A stretch of DNA of 64,000 nucleotides from Pantoea sp. Eser (GCA_009830035.1 SZZY01000017.1:1-64000); one strand, 5' to 3'. Shown: positions 28,113 to 38,983, counted from the stretch's first letter. Notes: generated from the sequence alone by a model not told the origin. Program-made: numbers and translations.

Positions 28113-29116
28113 GCAGCAAAGAAACCAGCCTGAATCTGACGTCATTTTCCTGGCGTCATCAACTGTTCGACTTCCTCTACAAATGGGGCATGTTACTGAC
28201 GGTGGTGATCCTGATCGCCGCCTTTGGCCTAGCCTCAGACAGTTTTCTCGAACCCAACAACATCATCAATATTCTGCGATCGATTGCGATTGTTACGGTC
28301 ATCGCGGTCGGCGTATCGATCTCACTGACCGTCGGCGGCTTCGATCTGTCGCTCGGCTCGACCGCTTCGCTGGCCAATGCGCTGGTGATTTCGCTGTTTG
28401 TCTGGTACGGCCTCGACACCACCGAAGCGATCGTGATTACCTTGGCGCTCTGCAGCCTGGTCGGGCTGTTTAACGCCTTCCTGATTGTCATCCTGCGGAT
28501 CCCCGACATGCTGGCCACGCTGGCGACGCTGTTTGTGATTCAGGGCGTGGCGATGACCTACTGTTTTGGCGGCTCGATCACGGAAAACATGGTGCTGCCG
28601 AGCGGCGATATGGCGGAAGGCACTATCCCGGCGGCGTTTGGCCTGCTGGGTCAGGTGCCAACCATTGTGATCATTATGCTAGTGGTAACGGTCGTGGCCC
28701 AACTGGCGCTGGCGCTGTCGCTGACCAAACATAGCCGCCGGATGTATGCCCTCGGCGGCAATCCCGAAGCGGCGCGACTCTCTGGTATTCGCACTACCCG
28801 CTATCGCGTGCTGGCCTATGTGATCGCCTCGCTGCTGGCCGGACTGGGCGGCATTCTGCTGGCCTCGCGTATTGGTTCATCGCAGGTTAACGCCGGTGGC
28901 GGCTACCTGATGGATGCGGTGGCGGTGGCGTGGATTTGCTTCTCGCTGGCGGGATCGGGCAAACCGAATGCGCTCGGCACGCTGGTCGGGGCGGTGATCC
29001 TGGGGATATTGCAGAACGGGCTGGTAATGCTCTCCGTCCCCTATTACGCCATGGACATTATTAAAGGGCTGGTGCTGGCTTTAGCACTGGCAATCACCTA
29101 TATCCAGCGCCGCTGA
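28109..29116 (+). CDS. Sugar ABC transporter permease (RbsC/XylH type)
   Basis: 335 residues, eight to ten membrane helices, with GGFDLSLGSTASLAN and NPEAARLSGIRT (the EAA-like cytoplasmic loop) typical of the BPD_transp_2 family that homodimerises in ribose-type importers. ATG overlaps the ATPase stop by 4 bases. The ORF is intact, but both partners are broken, so it is probably on the way to decay. Confidence 0.9.
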   Translation: MSSKETSLNLTSFSWRHQLFDFLYKWGMLLTVVILIAAFGLASDSFLEPNNIINILRSIAIVTVIAVGVSISLTVGGFDLSLGSTASLANALVISLFVWYGLDTTEAIVITLALCSLVGLFNAFLIVILRIPDMLATLATLFVIQGVAMTYCFGGSITENMVLPSGDMAEGTIPAAFGLLGQVPTIVIIMLVVTVVAQLALALSLTKHSRRMYALGGNPEAARLSGIRTTRYRVLAYVIASLLAGLGGILLASRIGSSQVNAGGGYLMDAVAVAWICFSLAGSGKPNALGTLVGAVILGILQNGLVMLSVPYYAMDIIKGLVLALALAITYIQRR

Positions 29117-29141
29117 GGCGCACTGACCGGAGTTGCTAATA

Positions 29142-30209
29142 ATGCAAAAAATAACGCTCTCGCTGCTGGCCCTGAGCCTGCTGAACGCCAGCGTCGCTTT
29201 CACGGAGACCGTCACCCCGGTGCCCGCGGCTATCGCCAGCCACGACGGTCCGATCCGCATCGCGGTGATCCGTAACCTCGGTTCTGACGATAACACCACC
29301 CAGTTTGTCGCCAGAGCCATTCAGCAGGGCCGCCAGCTCGGCTTTAAGGTCAGCACTTTCCTCAGCAACGGCGACGACGCGCGTTTCCAGGATTTCGTTA
29401 ATCAGGCGATCAGCCAGAAGTAAGACGGCATCGTGCTGTCGCACGGTAAAGCGCCCTACGCCAGCGGTCTGGTCAAACGCATCGCCGACGCCGGCATTAA
29501 GCTGTCGGTATTTGATACCCTGGTTGATAGCCCGATTGAAGGCGTGACCGTTACGGCGCAGGATGACGCCTCGCTGGTACAGCTGTCGCTGGGTCAGTTA
29601 ATCAGCGATTTCAACGGCAAAGCCAACATCGTCAAACTGTGGGTAGCGGGCTTCCCGCCAATGGAACGCCGTCAGGTGGTGTACGAGAAACTGCTGAAGG
29701 AGAATCCTGGCATTCATCAGCTGGAGTCGATTGGCGCCGTCTATACCGATGTACAGGGCGATACCGCTAACAAGATTGGCGCGATTCTGGCGAAATACCC
29801 GAAAGGCAAGATTGACGCCATCTGGGGCGCGTGGGACGCCTTCAGCTAGGGCGCGTATAAAGCGCTGCAGGAGAATGGCCGTACCGAAATCAAGCTCTAC
29901 AGCATCGATGTGTCGAACCAGGATTTACAGCTGATGCGTGAGAAGAACAGCCCGTGGGTGCAGACCGTCGCGGTGGACCCGAAAACCATTGGCGCGGTAA
30001 ACATGCGTCTGGTGGCGAAAAAGATAGCCGGCGAAGCGACGCCAGCCACGTATCAGTTTAAGGCTGCATCGATCTCACAGCAGCAGCTCAACAGTCAGCC
30101 TGGCGCGGTGAATGTCGCCTCGCTGAATAAAATTGTGCCCGGCTGGGGCGGTAATGACGATTTCGTCGCGCCGTGGTTTGCCACCCTGGCAGCCAAAAAC
30201 CACAAGTAA
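29142..30209 (+). pseudogene. Periplasmic sugar-binding protein of the ABC system, two nonsense codons
   Basis: About 355 codons. Signal peptide at the N-terminus (MQKITLSLLALSLLNASVA), then a type-I periplasmic binding protein (IRIAVIRNLGSDDNTTQF, DFVNQAISQK, DGIVLSHGKA, WGAWDAFS). In-frame stops: TAA at 29421-29423 (expected Tyr, TAC) and TAG at 29847-29849 (expected Gln, CAG). GGAG about 10 bases before the ATG at 29142 decides this start over TTG 29133. Two independent substitutions argue for mutation over read error. Completes the operon with the ATPase and permease. Confidence 0.88.
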
Positions 30210-30215
30210 GTGACC

Positions 30216-30252
30216 GCGCGTCAGCGCTGGCAGGCACGCCAGGCTGACGCGC
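30216..30252 (+). terminator. Long hairpin after the sugar ABC operon
   Basis: GCGCGTCAGC / GCTGACGCGC (10 bp) with an inner CTGGC / GCCAG stem. It starts 6 bases after the binding-protein stop. No clear T run, so terminator function is likely but unproven. Confidence 0.6.
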
Positions 30253-30270
30253 ACTTATCGCCAGATAGCG

Positions 30271-31306
30271 CTATAACCCCAGCAACAGCTGCCGTTCCAG
30301 CTGCGGATCGAGCAGAGTGACGTGCAGCCCGACCCGACGCTCATCCCAGGTTTTTTGGCAATTGCGATCATGTCCTCTTTAAATTCAGCACCGGCCAGAT
30401 GTGCTCCTGGGTGGTCTGCTGAAAATCGCTAAACTTCAGTTTCACGCCCTGCCGCGTCACCTGCTTATCGGGACGGATCTGGCTCAGCCGCCGATCCAGC
30501 TCGGCATAGAGAAAATCGATGATCTCCAGGCAGGCGTCCCAGTCGTTAATGTCTTAGGCCAGCGTACGCTCAACCCCGAGTGATTTACGTTCCCGCTCAA
30601 CCACCACGCCGGCTCGTCAACGCCGTTGCTGCGCTCCCACAGCACCCGGCCAAACTTACCAAAGCGCTTCAGCAACTGGGCTAAATCCGCCTTCTGCACA
30701 TCACCGCAGGTTACCAGGCCCATCTCTTCCAGCTTTTTTGCCGACACCTTGCCCACGCCCGGGATCTTCGCCAGCGGCAGCGTCAGTAAAAAACCGGACA
30801 TCTCCGCCGGCGCGATGACAAACTGCCCGTCCGGCTTATTCAGGTCGGAGGCGATTTTCGCCAGAAACTTAATCGGTGCGATGCCGGCCGAGGCGGTCAT
30901 CTGTGTCTCACGCAGGATAGTGGCGCGAATGTCTTGGGCGATCAGGGTGGCGGAACCGTGGCAGTGCGGACTGTCGGTCACATCCAGACAGGCTTCATAC
31001 AGCGACAGCGGTTCAATCAACGGTGTGTAGCGGGAGAAGATCTCGCGGATCTGCGCCGAGGCCTCTTCGTAGGCATCAAAGCGGCCTGGCAGCAGCCGCA
31101 GATGAGGACATAACTTGAGCGCCATCCCGGTCGGCATGGCGCTGCGCACGCCATATTTGCGCGCCGGGTAGTTAGCGGTAATAGATGACACCGCGACGTT
31201 CGCGGTTGCCACCGATGGCAATCGGGATGTCACGCAACAGGGGATTATCGCGCATCTCCACCGCAGCATAGAAGCAGTCCATATCGACATGAATGATTTT
31301 ACGCAT
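30271..31306 (-). pseudogene. dinB: DNA polymerase IV (DinB), multiply inactivated
   Basis: Starts [20 protein letters not shown] with GGAGGAGG in front. Lesions I can place: a frame change after RRGVI near 31186; SLYEACLDV in place of SLDEAYLDV, replacing the catalytic Asp (E. coli Asp103, GAT to TAT) and a nearby Tyr; a frame change after GVDE near 30612; TAA at 30554-30556 where AEDI is expected; and one A missing near 30350 before TWDERRVGLHV. The frame ends LLLGL at 30271. Pol IV makes error-prone translesion synthesis under SOS control. At least five hits show long-standing loss. Confidence 0.92.
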
Positions 31307-31319
31307 ACCTCCTCCAGCA

Positions 31320-31335
31320 CTGGATAAGTATACAG
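31320..31335 (-). promoter_or_regulatory. LexA (SOS) operator of dinB
   Basis: Minus strand CTGTATACTTATCCAG, matching the CTG-N10-CAG SOS box and nearly the E. coli dinB operator. It ends 13 bases before the dinB start. The site survives although the gene is dead. Confidence 0.85.
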
Positions 31336-31551
31336 TTGGCGAAGGTAACTGCAATATTTGTCGCGACCGGCATTAAAGTTTACAAATTTCTGGCCGTATT
31401 CTGTTCAGGAAATCGCGAATTTCTGGCGTGCTGTCTTGCTAAAAAAACAGACAATGTTTAATGTTGCGCTGCGGCAGCGGATAGTTCCGATAATGCAAGC
31501 AGAGACGCATGATTCGCGTCATTGTTCTCTTCACCTCAAGGTACACACAGC

Positions 31552-32292
31552 ATGGGCAAAATCGCACTCCTGTTTGCGATGATTTTACTGCCAGCCCTCA
31601 GCATGGCAATGACCCCAGAACCCGCTCAGCAAGCGGCACCGGTCAGTAAAGAATTAAAAAAACAGTTACTCGGCACGCCGGTTTATATTCAGATTTTCAA
31701 GGAAGAGCGTACCCTCGAACTGTACGGCAAAATTGGTAACGAATACCGCCTGCTGGATACCTACCGCATCTGTAATTTTTCTGGCGGCCTCGGCCCGAAA
31801 CGTCGTGAAGGCGATTTTAAAAGCCCGGAAGGATTTTATAACGTCAGGCTGAACCAGTTGAAACCGGATAGCCGGTTTTATCGTGCGATCAATATTGGCT
31901 TTCCGAACCAGTACGATCGCAATCAGGGCTACAGCGGTAACTACCTGATGATTCATGGCGACTGTAAGTCGATTGGCTGCTATGCCATGACGAACACTTA
32001 TATGGATGAGATCTTTACTTATGTGAATGCGGCGCTGCGTAACGGCCAGCAGGATATCAGCACCAGTATCTATCCGTTCCGCATGACCGACAGCAATATG
32101 CAGCGTCACCGCTACTCCACCTACGCCAGTTTCTGGCAGCAGTTGCAGCCGGGTTACGCTTATTTTGCAAAGTATCACCAGCCACAGACGGTTAACGTCG
32201 CCAGCGGTAAGTATGTGATGAACAGCAGCCCGGTAGTGACCAATCCCGAAGCTGCTTCACGCTCATTCTTGGCGCTCTCCAAGGCAGAATAA
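31552..32292 (+). CDS. dpaA: L,D-transpeptidase-fold enzyme DpaA (YafK), Braun lipoprotein-peptidoglycan amidase
   Basis: 246 residues, as in E. coli. Signal peptide (MGKIALLFAMILLPALSMA), then a YkuD domain with LGPKRREGDFKSPEGFY and catalytic HGDCKSIGCYAMTN (His, Ser, Gly, Cys). DpaA (LdtF/YafK) cleaves Lpp from peptidoglycan in the periplasm. Start 31552 is by homology; upstream in-frame ATGs lie in the leader. Its 3' end overlaps convergent yafJ by 30 bases. Intact. Confidence 0.93.
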   Translation: MGKIALLFAMILLPALSMAMTPEPAQQAAPVSKELKKQLLGTPVYIQIFKEERTLELYGKIGNEYRLLDTYRICNFSGGLGPKRREGDFKSPEGFYNVRLNQLKPDSRFYRAINIGFPNQYDRNQGYSGNYLMIHGDCKSIGCYAMTNTYMDEIFTYVNAALRNGQQDISTSIYPFRMTDSNMQRHRYSTYASFWQQLQPGYAYFAKYHQPQTVNVASGKYVMNSSPVVTNPEAASRSFLALSKAE

Positions 32293-33028
32293 CGCCCACT
32301 CACCTGGCACAATCCGCTGCCAGGTTTCATTGGCCGTCAGCGGCTGCGTCGCAATCACCGTCACCACGTCGTGCGGCGTGGTGTGCTGCTGGAAATCAAC
32401 CTCTACATCCTGATCGAGCAGCTGCGCGCGGCCAAACGGCGCGCGTCGGGTGCTCCAGAACAGGTTGGTGGAGCAGAAAGCCATCGGATAACGCCCGTCC
32501 GACAGCAGCATGTTGAATCCCCTTTCTGCCGCAGGCTGCCTGCCAGCTCACCGATGAAGCGAAACACCGCTGGCCAGTTGCCCGGCGTGCGGGGATAACG
32601 CGTCGCCAGCTGATGCAAAATCCAGCAGAACGCCTTTTCGCTGTCGGTCTCCCCGACCGGACGAAAGGTCCCAGTCTCCAGCTGACGGTAGCCCTTAGCT
32701 GCCCGTTATGGGCGTAGGTCCAGTTACGGCCCCATAATTCGCGGGTAAACGGATGGGTGTTTTCCAGCGAGACCTGACCGCGATTCGCTTGGCGGATGTG
32801 CGCCACCACCGAATGCGATTTGATCGGGTACTCCTGCACCAGCCGCGCTATCGGCGAATTGAAGCTCGGCAGGGGATCCTTAAAGGTACGACAGCCTTTA
32901 TCTTCGTACAAGGTAATGCCCCAGCCATATTTATGTGGGCCGGTTCCGCCGCCACGCTTTACCAGGCCGGTAAAGCTGAAACAGATATCCGTGGGAACAT
33001 TGGCGCTCATCCCGAGCAATTCGCACGT
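32263..33028 (-). pseudogene. yafJ: Class II glutamine amidotransferase YafJ, start lost and frameshifted
   Basis: Homologous to E. coli YafJ (255 residues), whose N-terminal Cys after Met1 is the nucleophile. Here the expected ATG is ACG (ACG-TGC-GAA-TTG, 33026-33028). In the body, GPHKYGWGI has Tyr for the usual Asp; frames change after YAHNGQL near 32700 and again near 32512 before [16 protein letters not shown]. The C-terminus (VIATQPLTANETW...FCLGERQE) is otherwise conserved. Without Met-Cys processing the enzyme cannot form its nucleophile. Substrate of the family is unknown. Confidence 0.88.
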
Positions 33029-33078
33029 AGCCACCACCTTAGAGTAAGACGCTTCCCGCCAGGCGAGAGGCCAGAGTG

Positions 33079-33657
33079 TTACTTCACCATCTCTTTTTCG
33101 ATCAGCAGCATCAGGATATGGATCACTTTGATATGGATCTCCTGGATGCGATCGGCATAACCAAAGTGCGGCACCCGGATTTCAATGCCAGCACTGCCCA
33201 CCATCTTACCGCCATCTTTGCCGGTCAGGGTGATCACTTTCATCCCCTGCGCCCGCGCCGCCTCAATCGCGTTAATGATGTTGGCCGAGTTTCCGGAGGT
33301 GGAGAGCCCCAGCAGCACATCGCCCGGACGGCCTACCGCTTCAACATAACGCGAAAAGACGTAATCGTAGCCAAAGTCATTACTCACGCAGGAGAGATGG
33401 CTGACGTCTGAAATGGCAATCGCCGGATAGCCAGGACGATTTTCACGATAGCGGCCGGTCAGCTCTTCGGCGAAATGCATCGCGTCGCAGTGCGACCCAC
33501 CGTTGCCGCAGGAGAGCACCTTGCCGCCCGCCTTGAAACTGTCAGCCAGCAGCACCGCAGCACGCTGGATCGCATGGATATTTGCGTCATCGCTGAGGAA
33601 TTTATTCAGCGTATCGGCGGCTTCGTTGAGCTCAGAGCGGATGATGTCTTGGTACAT
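33079..33657 (-). CDS. gmhA: Sedoheptulose-7-phosphate isomerase GmhA (LpcA)
   Basis: 192 residues, the E. coli length. It converts sedoheptulose 7-phosphate to D-glycero-manno-heptose 7-phosphate for the LPS inner core. SIS domain with [23 protein letters not shown] (Ser and zinc ligands), [12 protein letters not shown] and [11 protein letters not shown] intact. An AGGACC-type site precedes the ATG. Divergent from fadE as in E. coli. Intact, so heptose LPS core synthesis is retained. Confidence 0.97.
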   Translation of the reverse strand: MYQDIIRSELNEAADTLNKFLSDDANIHAIQRAAVLLADSFKAGGKVLSCGNGGSHCDAMHFAEELTGRYRENRPGYPAIAISDVSHLSCVSNDFGYDYVFSRYVEAVGRPGDVLLGLSTSGNSANIINAIEAARAQGMKVITLTGKDGGKMVGSAGIEIRVPHFGYADRIQEIHIKVIHILMLLIEKEMVK

Positions 33658-33870
33658 AGGGAGGTCCTTTTTTAGCAGAGGTTAATCGCAGCAAGTTTAA
33701 CGGAATGCCTGAGCGGCGCAAAGCATCACGCCATTGCGGCCCGATCGCCGCTGGCATTATCTCTGCACAGCCGCCAGCGAAACGGGCCGGAAAATTGATT
33801 TTGTGAGTCAGGTTGTAATTGCGATGTAAACAAATTGATAAATAGAGCCAACTGCTCTAAACCTCTACTC

Positions 33871-33887
33871 AACAGGTCAGACCTCTT
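33871..33887. promoter_or_regulatory. FadR operator upstream of fadE
   Basis: AACAGGTCAGACCTCTT resembles the 17-bp FadR consensus (AACTGGTCNGACCNGTT) with the central GGTC-N-GACC core exact. It lies 22 bases before the fadE ATG, where FadR would repress the gene until long-chain acyl-CoA appears. Confidence 0.7.
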
Positions 33888-33909
33888 ACCACTTACGGAG
33901 CGGTTCATT

Positions 33910-36361
33910 ATGATGGTTGTTTCGATACTTGCCACGGTGGTGCTGATTGGCGCCCTGTTTTACCACCGCCTGTCGTTGCAGCTGAGCAGCCTGATTCTGC
34001 TGCTGTGGACGCGGCGATGGCGGCCGCACACCTCTGGACGCCGTGGCTGCTGCTGCCACTGGCCATTATTCTGTTGCCGTTTAACCTGCCGTCGCTGCGC
34101 CGCAATCTGTTTTCAAATCCGATGCTGCAGCGTTTTCAGCAGGTGATGCCGCCAATGTCACGCACCGAGAAAGAAGCGATCGATGCCGGTACCACCTGGT
34201 GGGAAGGCGATCTGTTTCAGGGCAAACCGGACTGGCAGAAGCTGCATAACTACCCTCAGCCGCACCTGAGGCCGGATGAGCAGGCCTTCCTCGATGGCCC
34301 GGTTGAAGAAGCGTGCCGGCTGGCGAATGATTTCCAGATTACCCATGAAATGGCCGATCTGCCGCCGGAACTGTGGGCCTATCTGAAACAGCATCGCTTC
34401 TTCGCGATGATCATCAAAAAAGAGTATGGCGGACTCGAGTTTTCCGCTTATGCCCAGGCTCGCGTGTTGCAGAAACTGGCTGGCGTATCGGGCATTCTGG
34501 CGATTACCGTCGGCGTACCGAACTCGCTCGGTCCGGGCGAACTGCTGCAGCACTACGGCACAGACGAACAGAAAAACCACTATTTACCACGTCTGGCGCG
34601 TGGCGATGAGATCCCCTGCTTCGCCCTGACCAGTCCGGAAGCCGGTTCAGATGCCGGTGCGATTTCCAATACCGGCGTGGTGTGTATGGGTGAATGGCAG
34701 GGTCAGCAAGTGCTGGGTATGCGCCTGACTTGGAACAAACGCTACATTACGCTGGCACCTATCGCGACCGTGCTGGGGCTGGCGTTTAAACTTTCCGATC
34801 CCGATCATCTGCTCAGCGATAACACCCACCCGGGCATTACCTGCGCGTTGATCCCGACCAACACCCCGGACGTGGAAATCGGGCACCGTCACTTCCCGCT
34901 GAACGTGCCGTTCCAGAACGGTCCGACCCGCGGTAAGGATATTTTCGTGCCGATCGATTTCATCATCGGCGGGCCGGAAATGGCCGGACAGGGCTGGCGT
35001 ATGCTGGTTGAGTGTCTGTCAATAGGTCGCGGCATTACCCTGCCGTCCAACTCGACCGGCAGCCTGAAAAGCGTGGCGCTGGCGATTGGTGCCTATGCCC
35101 ATATCCGCCGTCAGTTCAGACTGTCGATCGGTAAAATGGAAGGGATTGAAGAGCCGCTGGCACGCATTGCCGGTAACGCTTACGTAATGGATGCAGCAGC
35201 AACGCTGATCACCGCCGGTATTATGCAGGGTGAAAAACCGGCGGTGCTGTCGGCGATTGTGAAATATCACTGCACCCATCGCGGTCAGCGGGCGATCATC
35301 GACGCAATGGATATTGCCGGCGGTAAAGGCATTATGCTCGGTAACAGCAACTTCCTGGCGCGCGCCTATCAGGGGGCGCCGATCGCTATTACCGTTGAAG
35401 GGGCGAACATCTTAACCCGCAGCATGATCATCTTCGGCCAGGGGGCAATTCGTTGCCATCCTTATGTTCTGCAGGAGATTGCGGCCGCGGCCAGTAAAGA
35501 CGTCGATGCTTTTGATCGGGCGCTGTTCAGCCATATCGGCCACGTTGGCAGTAATCAGGTGCGCAGTCTGTGGCTCGGCCTGACCGGCGGACGCACCAGC
35601 ACCACCCCAACCCGTGATGCGACACGTCGCTATTATCAGCATCTCAATCGCATCAGCGCTAACCTCGCGTTGCTGTCGGATGTCTCAATGGCGGTGCTGG
35701 GCGGCAGCCTGAAACGTCGTGAACGCATTTCGGCGCGGCTGGGTGATGTACTAAGCCAGCTCTATCTGGCCTCTGCCACCCTGAAACGCTACGACGACGA
35801 AGGCAGCAATGAAGCCGATCTGCCGCTGGTACACTGGGGGTTCAGGATGCGCTGCATCAGGCGGAAGTGGCTATCGATGACCTGCAGCGCAACTTCCCTA
35901 ACCGGCTGGTGGCGGGCGCGTTACGCCTGGTGATTTTCGCCGGTGGACATCACTGCCCGGCACCTTCCGATCGTCTTGATCATCAGCTGGCAAAAATGCT
36001 GCAACTGCCGTCTGCCACCCGCACGCGTCTGGGGCGCGGACAGTATCTGGTGCCGGTTGATAACAATCCGGCCGGTCAGCTGGAACAGGCGTTGCAGGAT
36101 GTGATGGCCGCTGAAGTGATTCACGACAGACTGAGCAAACAGAGCAAACAGCATCTCTCCTTTACCCGTCTGGATGAGCTGGCAAAACGGGCGCAGGAGC
36201 AGGGCTGGATTGACGATAAAGAAGCAGAGGTATTGCGCCGCGCTGAAGCCAACCGCCTGCGTTCTATCAATGTGGATGAGTTTGAAGCGGATGCACTGGC
36301 GGTGCCGGTGCCAGAGAAGAAACCTCAATCCGCTTCGGCACGCGCCAGCGAGGCGGCGTAA
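33910..36361 (+). pseudogene. fadE: Acyl-CoA dehydrogenase FadE, two frameshifts
   Basis: About 817 codons, as in E. coli (814): [20 protein letters not shown] membrane segment, then the acyl-CoA dehydrogenase body ([63 protein letters not shown]) and C-terminal domain. One G is missing near 34012 (after LLLWT) and one from the G run near 35838 (after LVHWG). FadE does the first dehydrogenation in beta-oxidation. Both defects are single-base deletions, one in a homopolymer, so the call depends on sequence quality. The FadR box is kept. Confidence 0.88.
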
Positions 36362-36659
36362 GGGGCCGGGCCGATGTGATGTCGGCCCGTTAATTCAGCG
36401 CAGGCTCAGGGAGCATACGTTCAGCACTCCATCTACAGGCTGACAATGCCAAATCAGAGTAAATCTGGCCGCAACGACTAAACGCAAATCGCAGGGAATA
36501 CGTGCATAGCAGGAAAGCGTCCCGCGCTACGGATGGCGCGGGCCGGGCGAGCCAGAGATAGCTTTAGCGTTTGATCTGACCGTGTTTCCTGCGCTGGCAC
36601 ACCCTCACAGCCGGCAAGATCTTTGTTTTATCTAAAAGCCAACATCACGTCGGCCTTTT

Positions 36660-37791
36660 TTATCCTGCCTGTAGGATGCGGGCAATCAGCGCATCGACAT
36701 CTTCAACGTGCTCAGCCGCCAGAATCAGCGTGCGTCCCAGTTTAATCGCGTTACGGATGCAGTCAGTGCGCATCACTGGGTCGGCAATCAGCTTCATATC
36801 CGCCACGTGCGACATCCCTACCGTGCGCCGGATCAGCTCGGTACCGCAGTAGCCGATGGTATCCGCCCACACTTTGCGCAAAAACGCGTCGACATAGCCG
36901 GGATAGGCCAGCGCCACGTCAGCGGTTTTCTCCGCCGCCAGCGCCTGGAAACGGCTGGAGAAGGTTGACCAGACGCTATGCACATTGCTCAGGCGTTGCT
37001 CACGGGCATCGGCGGCTTCACGCGGTGGCAGCAGGCCGGGCAGGCCGCAATAGTTGATCAGCAGGTTGCCAAGTGCGGTACCGATATCAAAGCCCATCGG
37101 CCCGAGTGGATATCGCCATGCAGCAAGGCTTCGGCGTGAGCAAAGAAGCTGTGCTTAAGACCGGCCACCGCAATACGCAGCGCATCATCGTGACGCAGGC
37201 TGGCCACTAACGGCTCCAGCGCCGCCGGATAGCTGTTGCGCGGATGATCGGTGTAGGGATCGTTAAAGAACAGATCTTCGGTGATCTCACACATTTCCGG
37301 ATTAATGAAGCGCGCCACTTCCGCTTTCTTCTGATGCGGATGCAGCACAAAATCGGAGGTGTTAAACAGCGTCTGTGCCAGATACTCGCCCAGCTGCCGG
37401 GGTGCCTCAGGATAGTAAACTCCCTTCACCAGCTCGCTACGCCAGATACGATGGCTGGAGAGATCTTCCATCACCATCACCGCCAGATCCGCGTCGTAAT
37501 GGGTAATCTGCACCGTGTGCTGCGGACAATATTTGTAGTGCTCGACCAGCGTCTGCGCTTCAAGCCGCGCCCGATCCAGCGTCAGCGGCCACGACTCGCC
37601 GACGCAGCGCACGTAAGGCAGCGCCTGTTTGACCACCACCCGGCTGTTGCTGATCGTCATAAATTTTGAACACCAGGTTAAGATTGCCGTCACCAATTTG
37701 CACGGCTCAGGGCGGAAGGATTATCCAGACCGCCGAATTGTCGGGCATAGTCCACCGCATCAGCAGCGGTGAAGGTACGGTATTGCGACAT
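36660..37791 (-). pseudogene. mtnK: 5-methylthioribose kinase MtnK, two frameshifts and a deletion
   Basis: Begins [20 protein letters not shown]. The glycine-rich [15 protein letters not shown] segment lies in a different frame from both sides (changes near 37715 and 37640). After HGDIHSG the sequence jumps to GPMGFDIG with a frame change: about 20 codons (normally SIFV...IDAEFGYF) are gone, including the DAE metal-binding motif. The rest ([22 protein letters not shown]...) is conserved to TAA at 36660. MtnK phosphorylates methylthioribose, the entry reaction for recycling 5'-methylthioadenosine. Diverges from mtnA over a shared MetJ site. Confidence 0.9.
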
Positions 37792-37843
37792 TGCCTGTTC
37801 CTCATCATTCGAAGGCTGAATAAACCCGGTGTAAAAGCCTTTC

Positions 37844-37859
37844 AGACGTCTATACATCC
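37844..37859. promoter_or_regulatory. Tandem MetJ (met box) operator between mtnK and mtnA
   Basis: AGACGTCT (perfect 8-bp met box) directly followed by ATACATCC, a degenerate second box. It lies in the divergent mtnK-mtnA promoter region, so MetJ with S-adenosylmethionine would repress both. Confidence 0.75.
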
Positions 37860-37913
37860 GTAGGGCATGTTGGCACAATATCTGACATTAACGCAACAGG
37901 GATTTCACCCACC

Positions 37914-38930
37914 ATGCAGACTCTCCAAACCACCAGCTTACAGGTTCGTGACAATCAGCTCTGGATCCTCGATCAGCAGGCGCTGCCGCAGCAAAAAAAC
38001 TGGCTACCGGCGCACAGCGTGGCGCAGCTGGTTGAACATATTCACGCGCTGCGGGTGCGCGGTGCGCCGCTGATTGGCCTTTCCGCCTCGTTATTGCTGG
38101 CGTTGCTGGCAGAACAGGGTCAGACGCAGCTGTCAGAGTCGCTGGCGATCCTGCGTGCCGCCCGCCCTACCGCCGTCAATCTGATGAATAACCTTGATCG
38201 GATGAAACAGGCGCTGGCGCAACCGGCGTTCGCTACCGCGCTGGCCGAGGAAGCCTGGCGACTGGTCGAACAAGATAAACAGCTGTGCGAGGCGATTGCC
38301 ACCGCAGGCAGCGTGCTGGTAAAACCCAACAGCCAGCTGCTGACCCACTGAAACACCGGCGGGTTGGCAACGGCGGACGTCGGCACCGCGCTGGGGGTGA
38401 TTGTCCGCGCACATCAGCAGGGCCGGGTTAACAACGTCTGGGTCGATGAAACTCGTCCGCTGTTGCAGGGCGGCCGCTTGACCGCCTGGGAGCTGGGCGA
38501 ACGGGCGGTACCTTATACCCTGATTACCGACAGCATGGCCGCCAGCCTGATGGCCAGCAAACAGGTGGACGCGGTATGGGTCGGCGCTGACCGGATTGCC
38601 GCCAACGGCGACGTTGCCAATAAGATCGGCACCTATAGCCTGGCGGTGCTGGCACACTATCATCAGATCCCGTTTTATGTGGCCGCGCCGCACACCACGC
38701 TGGATCGCAGTTGCCTGAACGGCGCGGCGATCCCGATCGAGCAGCGCGCCGCCAGCGAAGTGACCGGCGTGGCCGGCAGTTTTGGCAGCGTGCAGTGGGC
38801 GCCTGAGGCGGCGACCGTCTATAACCCGGCGTTTGATGTAACGCCAGCCGCCCTGATTAGCGGCTGGGTTCTGGATACCGGCGTGGTAACACCGGAGCAG
38901 GTGCAGGCGGGGATTTTCCAGCCACAGTGA
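37914..38930 (+). pseudogene. mtnA: Methylthioribose-1-phosphate isomerase MtnA with TGA at the catalytic Cys codon
   Basis: 338 codons, starting [21 protein letters not shown]. All family blocks are present ([52 protein letters not shown]). The single defect is TGA at 38349-38351 (codon 146), exactly where the active-site Cys of the THCNTGG motif belongs (TGC to TGA). MtnA isomerises methylthioribose 1-phosphate to methylthioribulose 1-phosphate. Nonsense mutation is the simple reading; a selenocysteine codon would need a downstream SECIS hairpin, which I do not see clearly. Confidence 0.92.
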
Positions 38931-38983
38931 GTCAGACGGCCACCGCGCCATGTTCTGCGGGGTGGCCGAAGCGGCCCGGACGA

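Noticed and set aside
38349..38400. mtnA as a genuine selenoprotein
   Set aside because: Not favoured as an annotation: no clear SECIS stem-loop after the UGA, and four of the other six mtn genes are broken as well. Kept as a finding to check.
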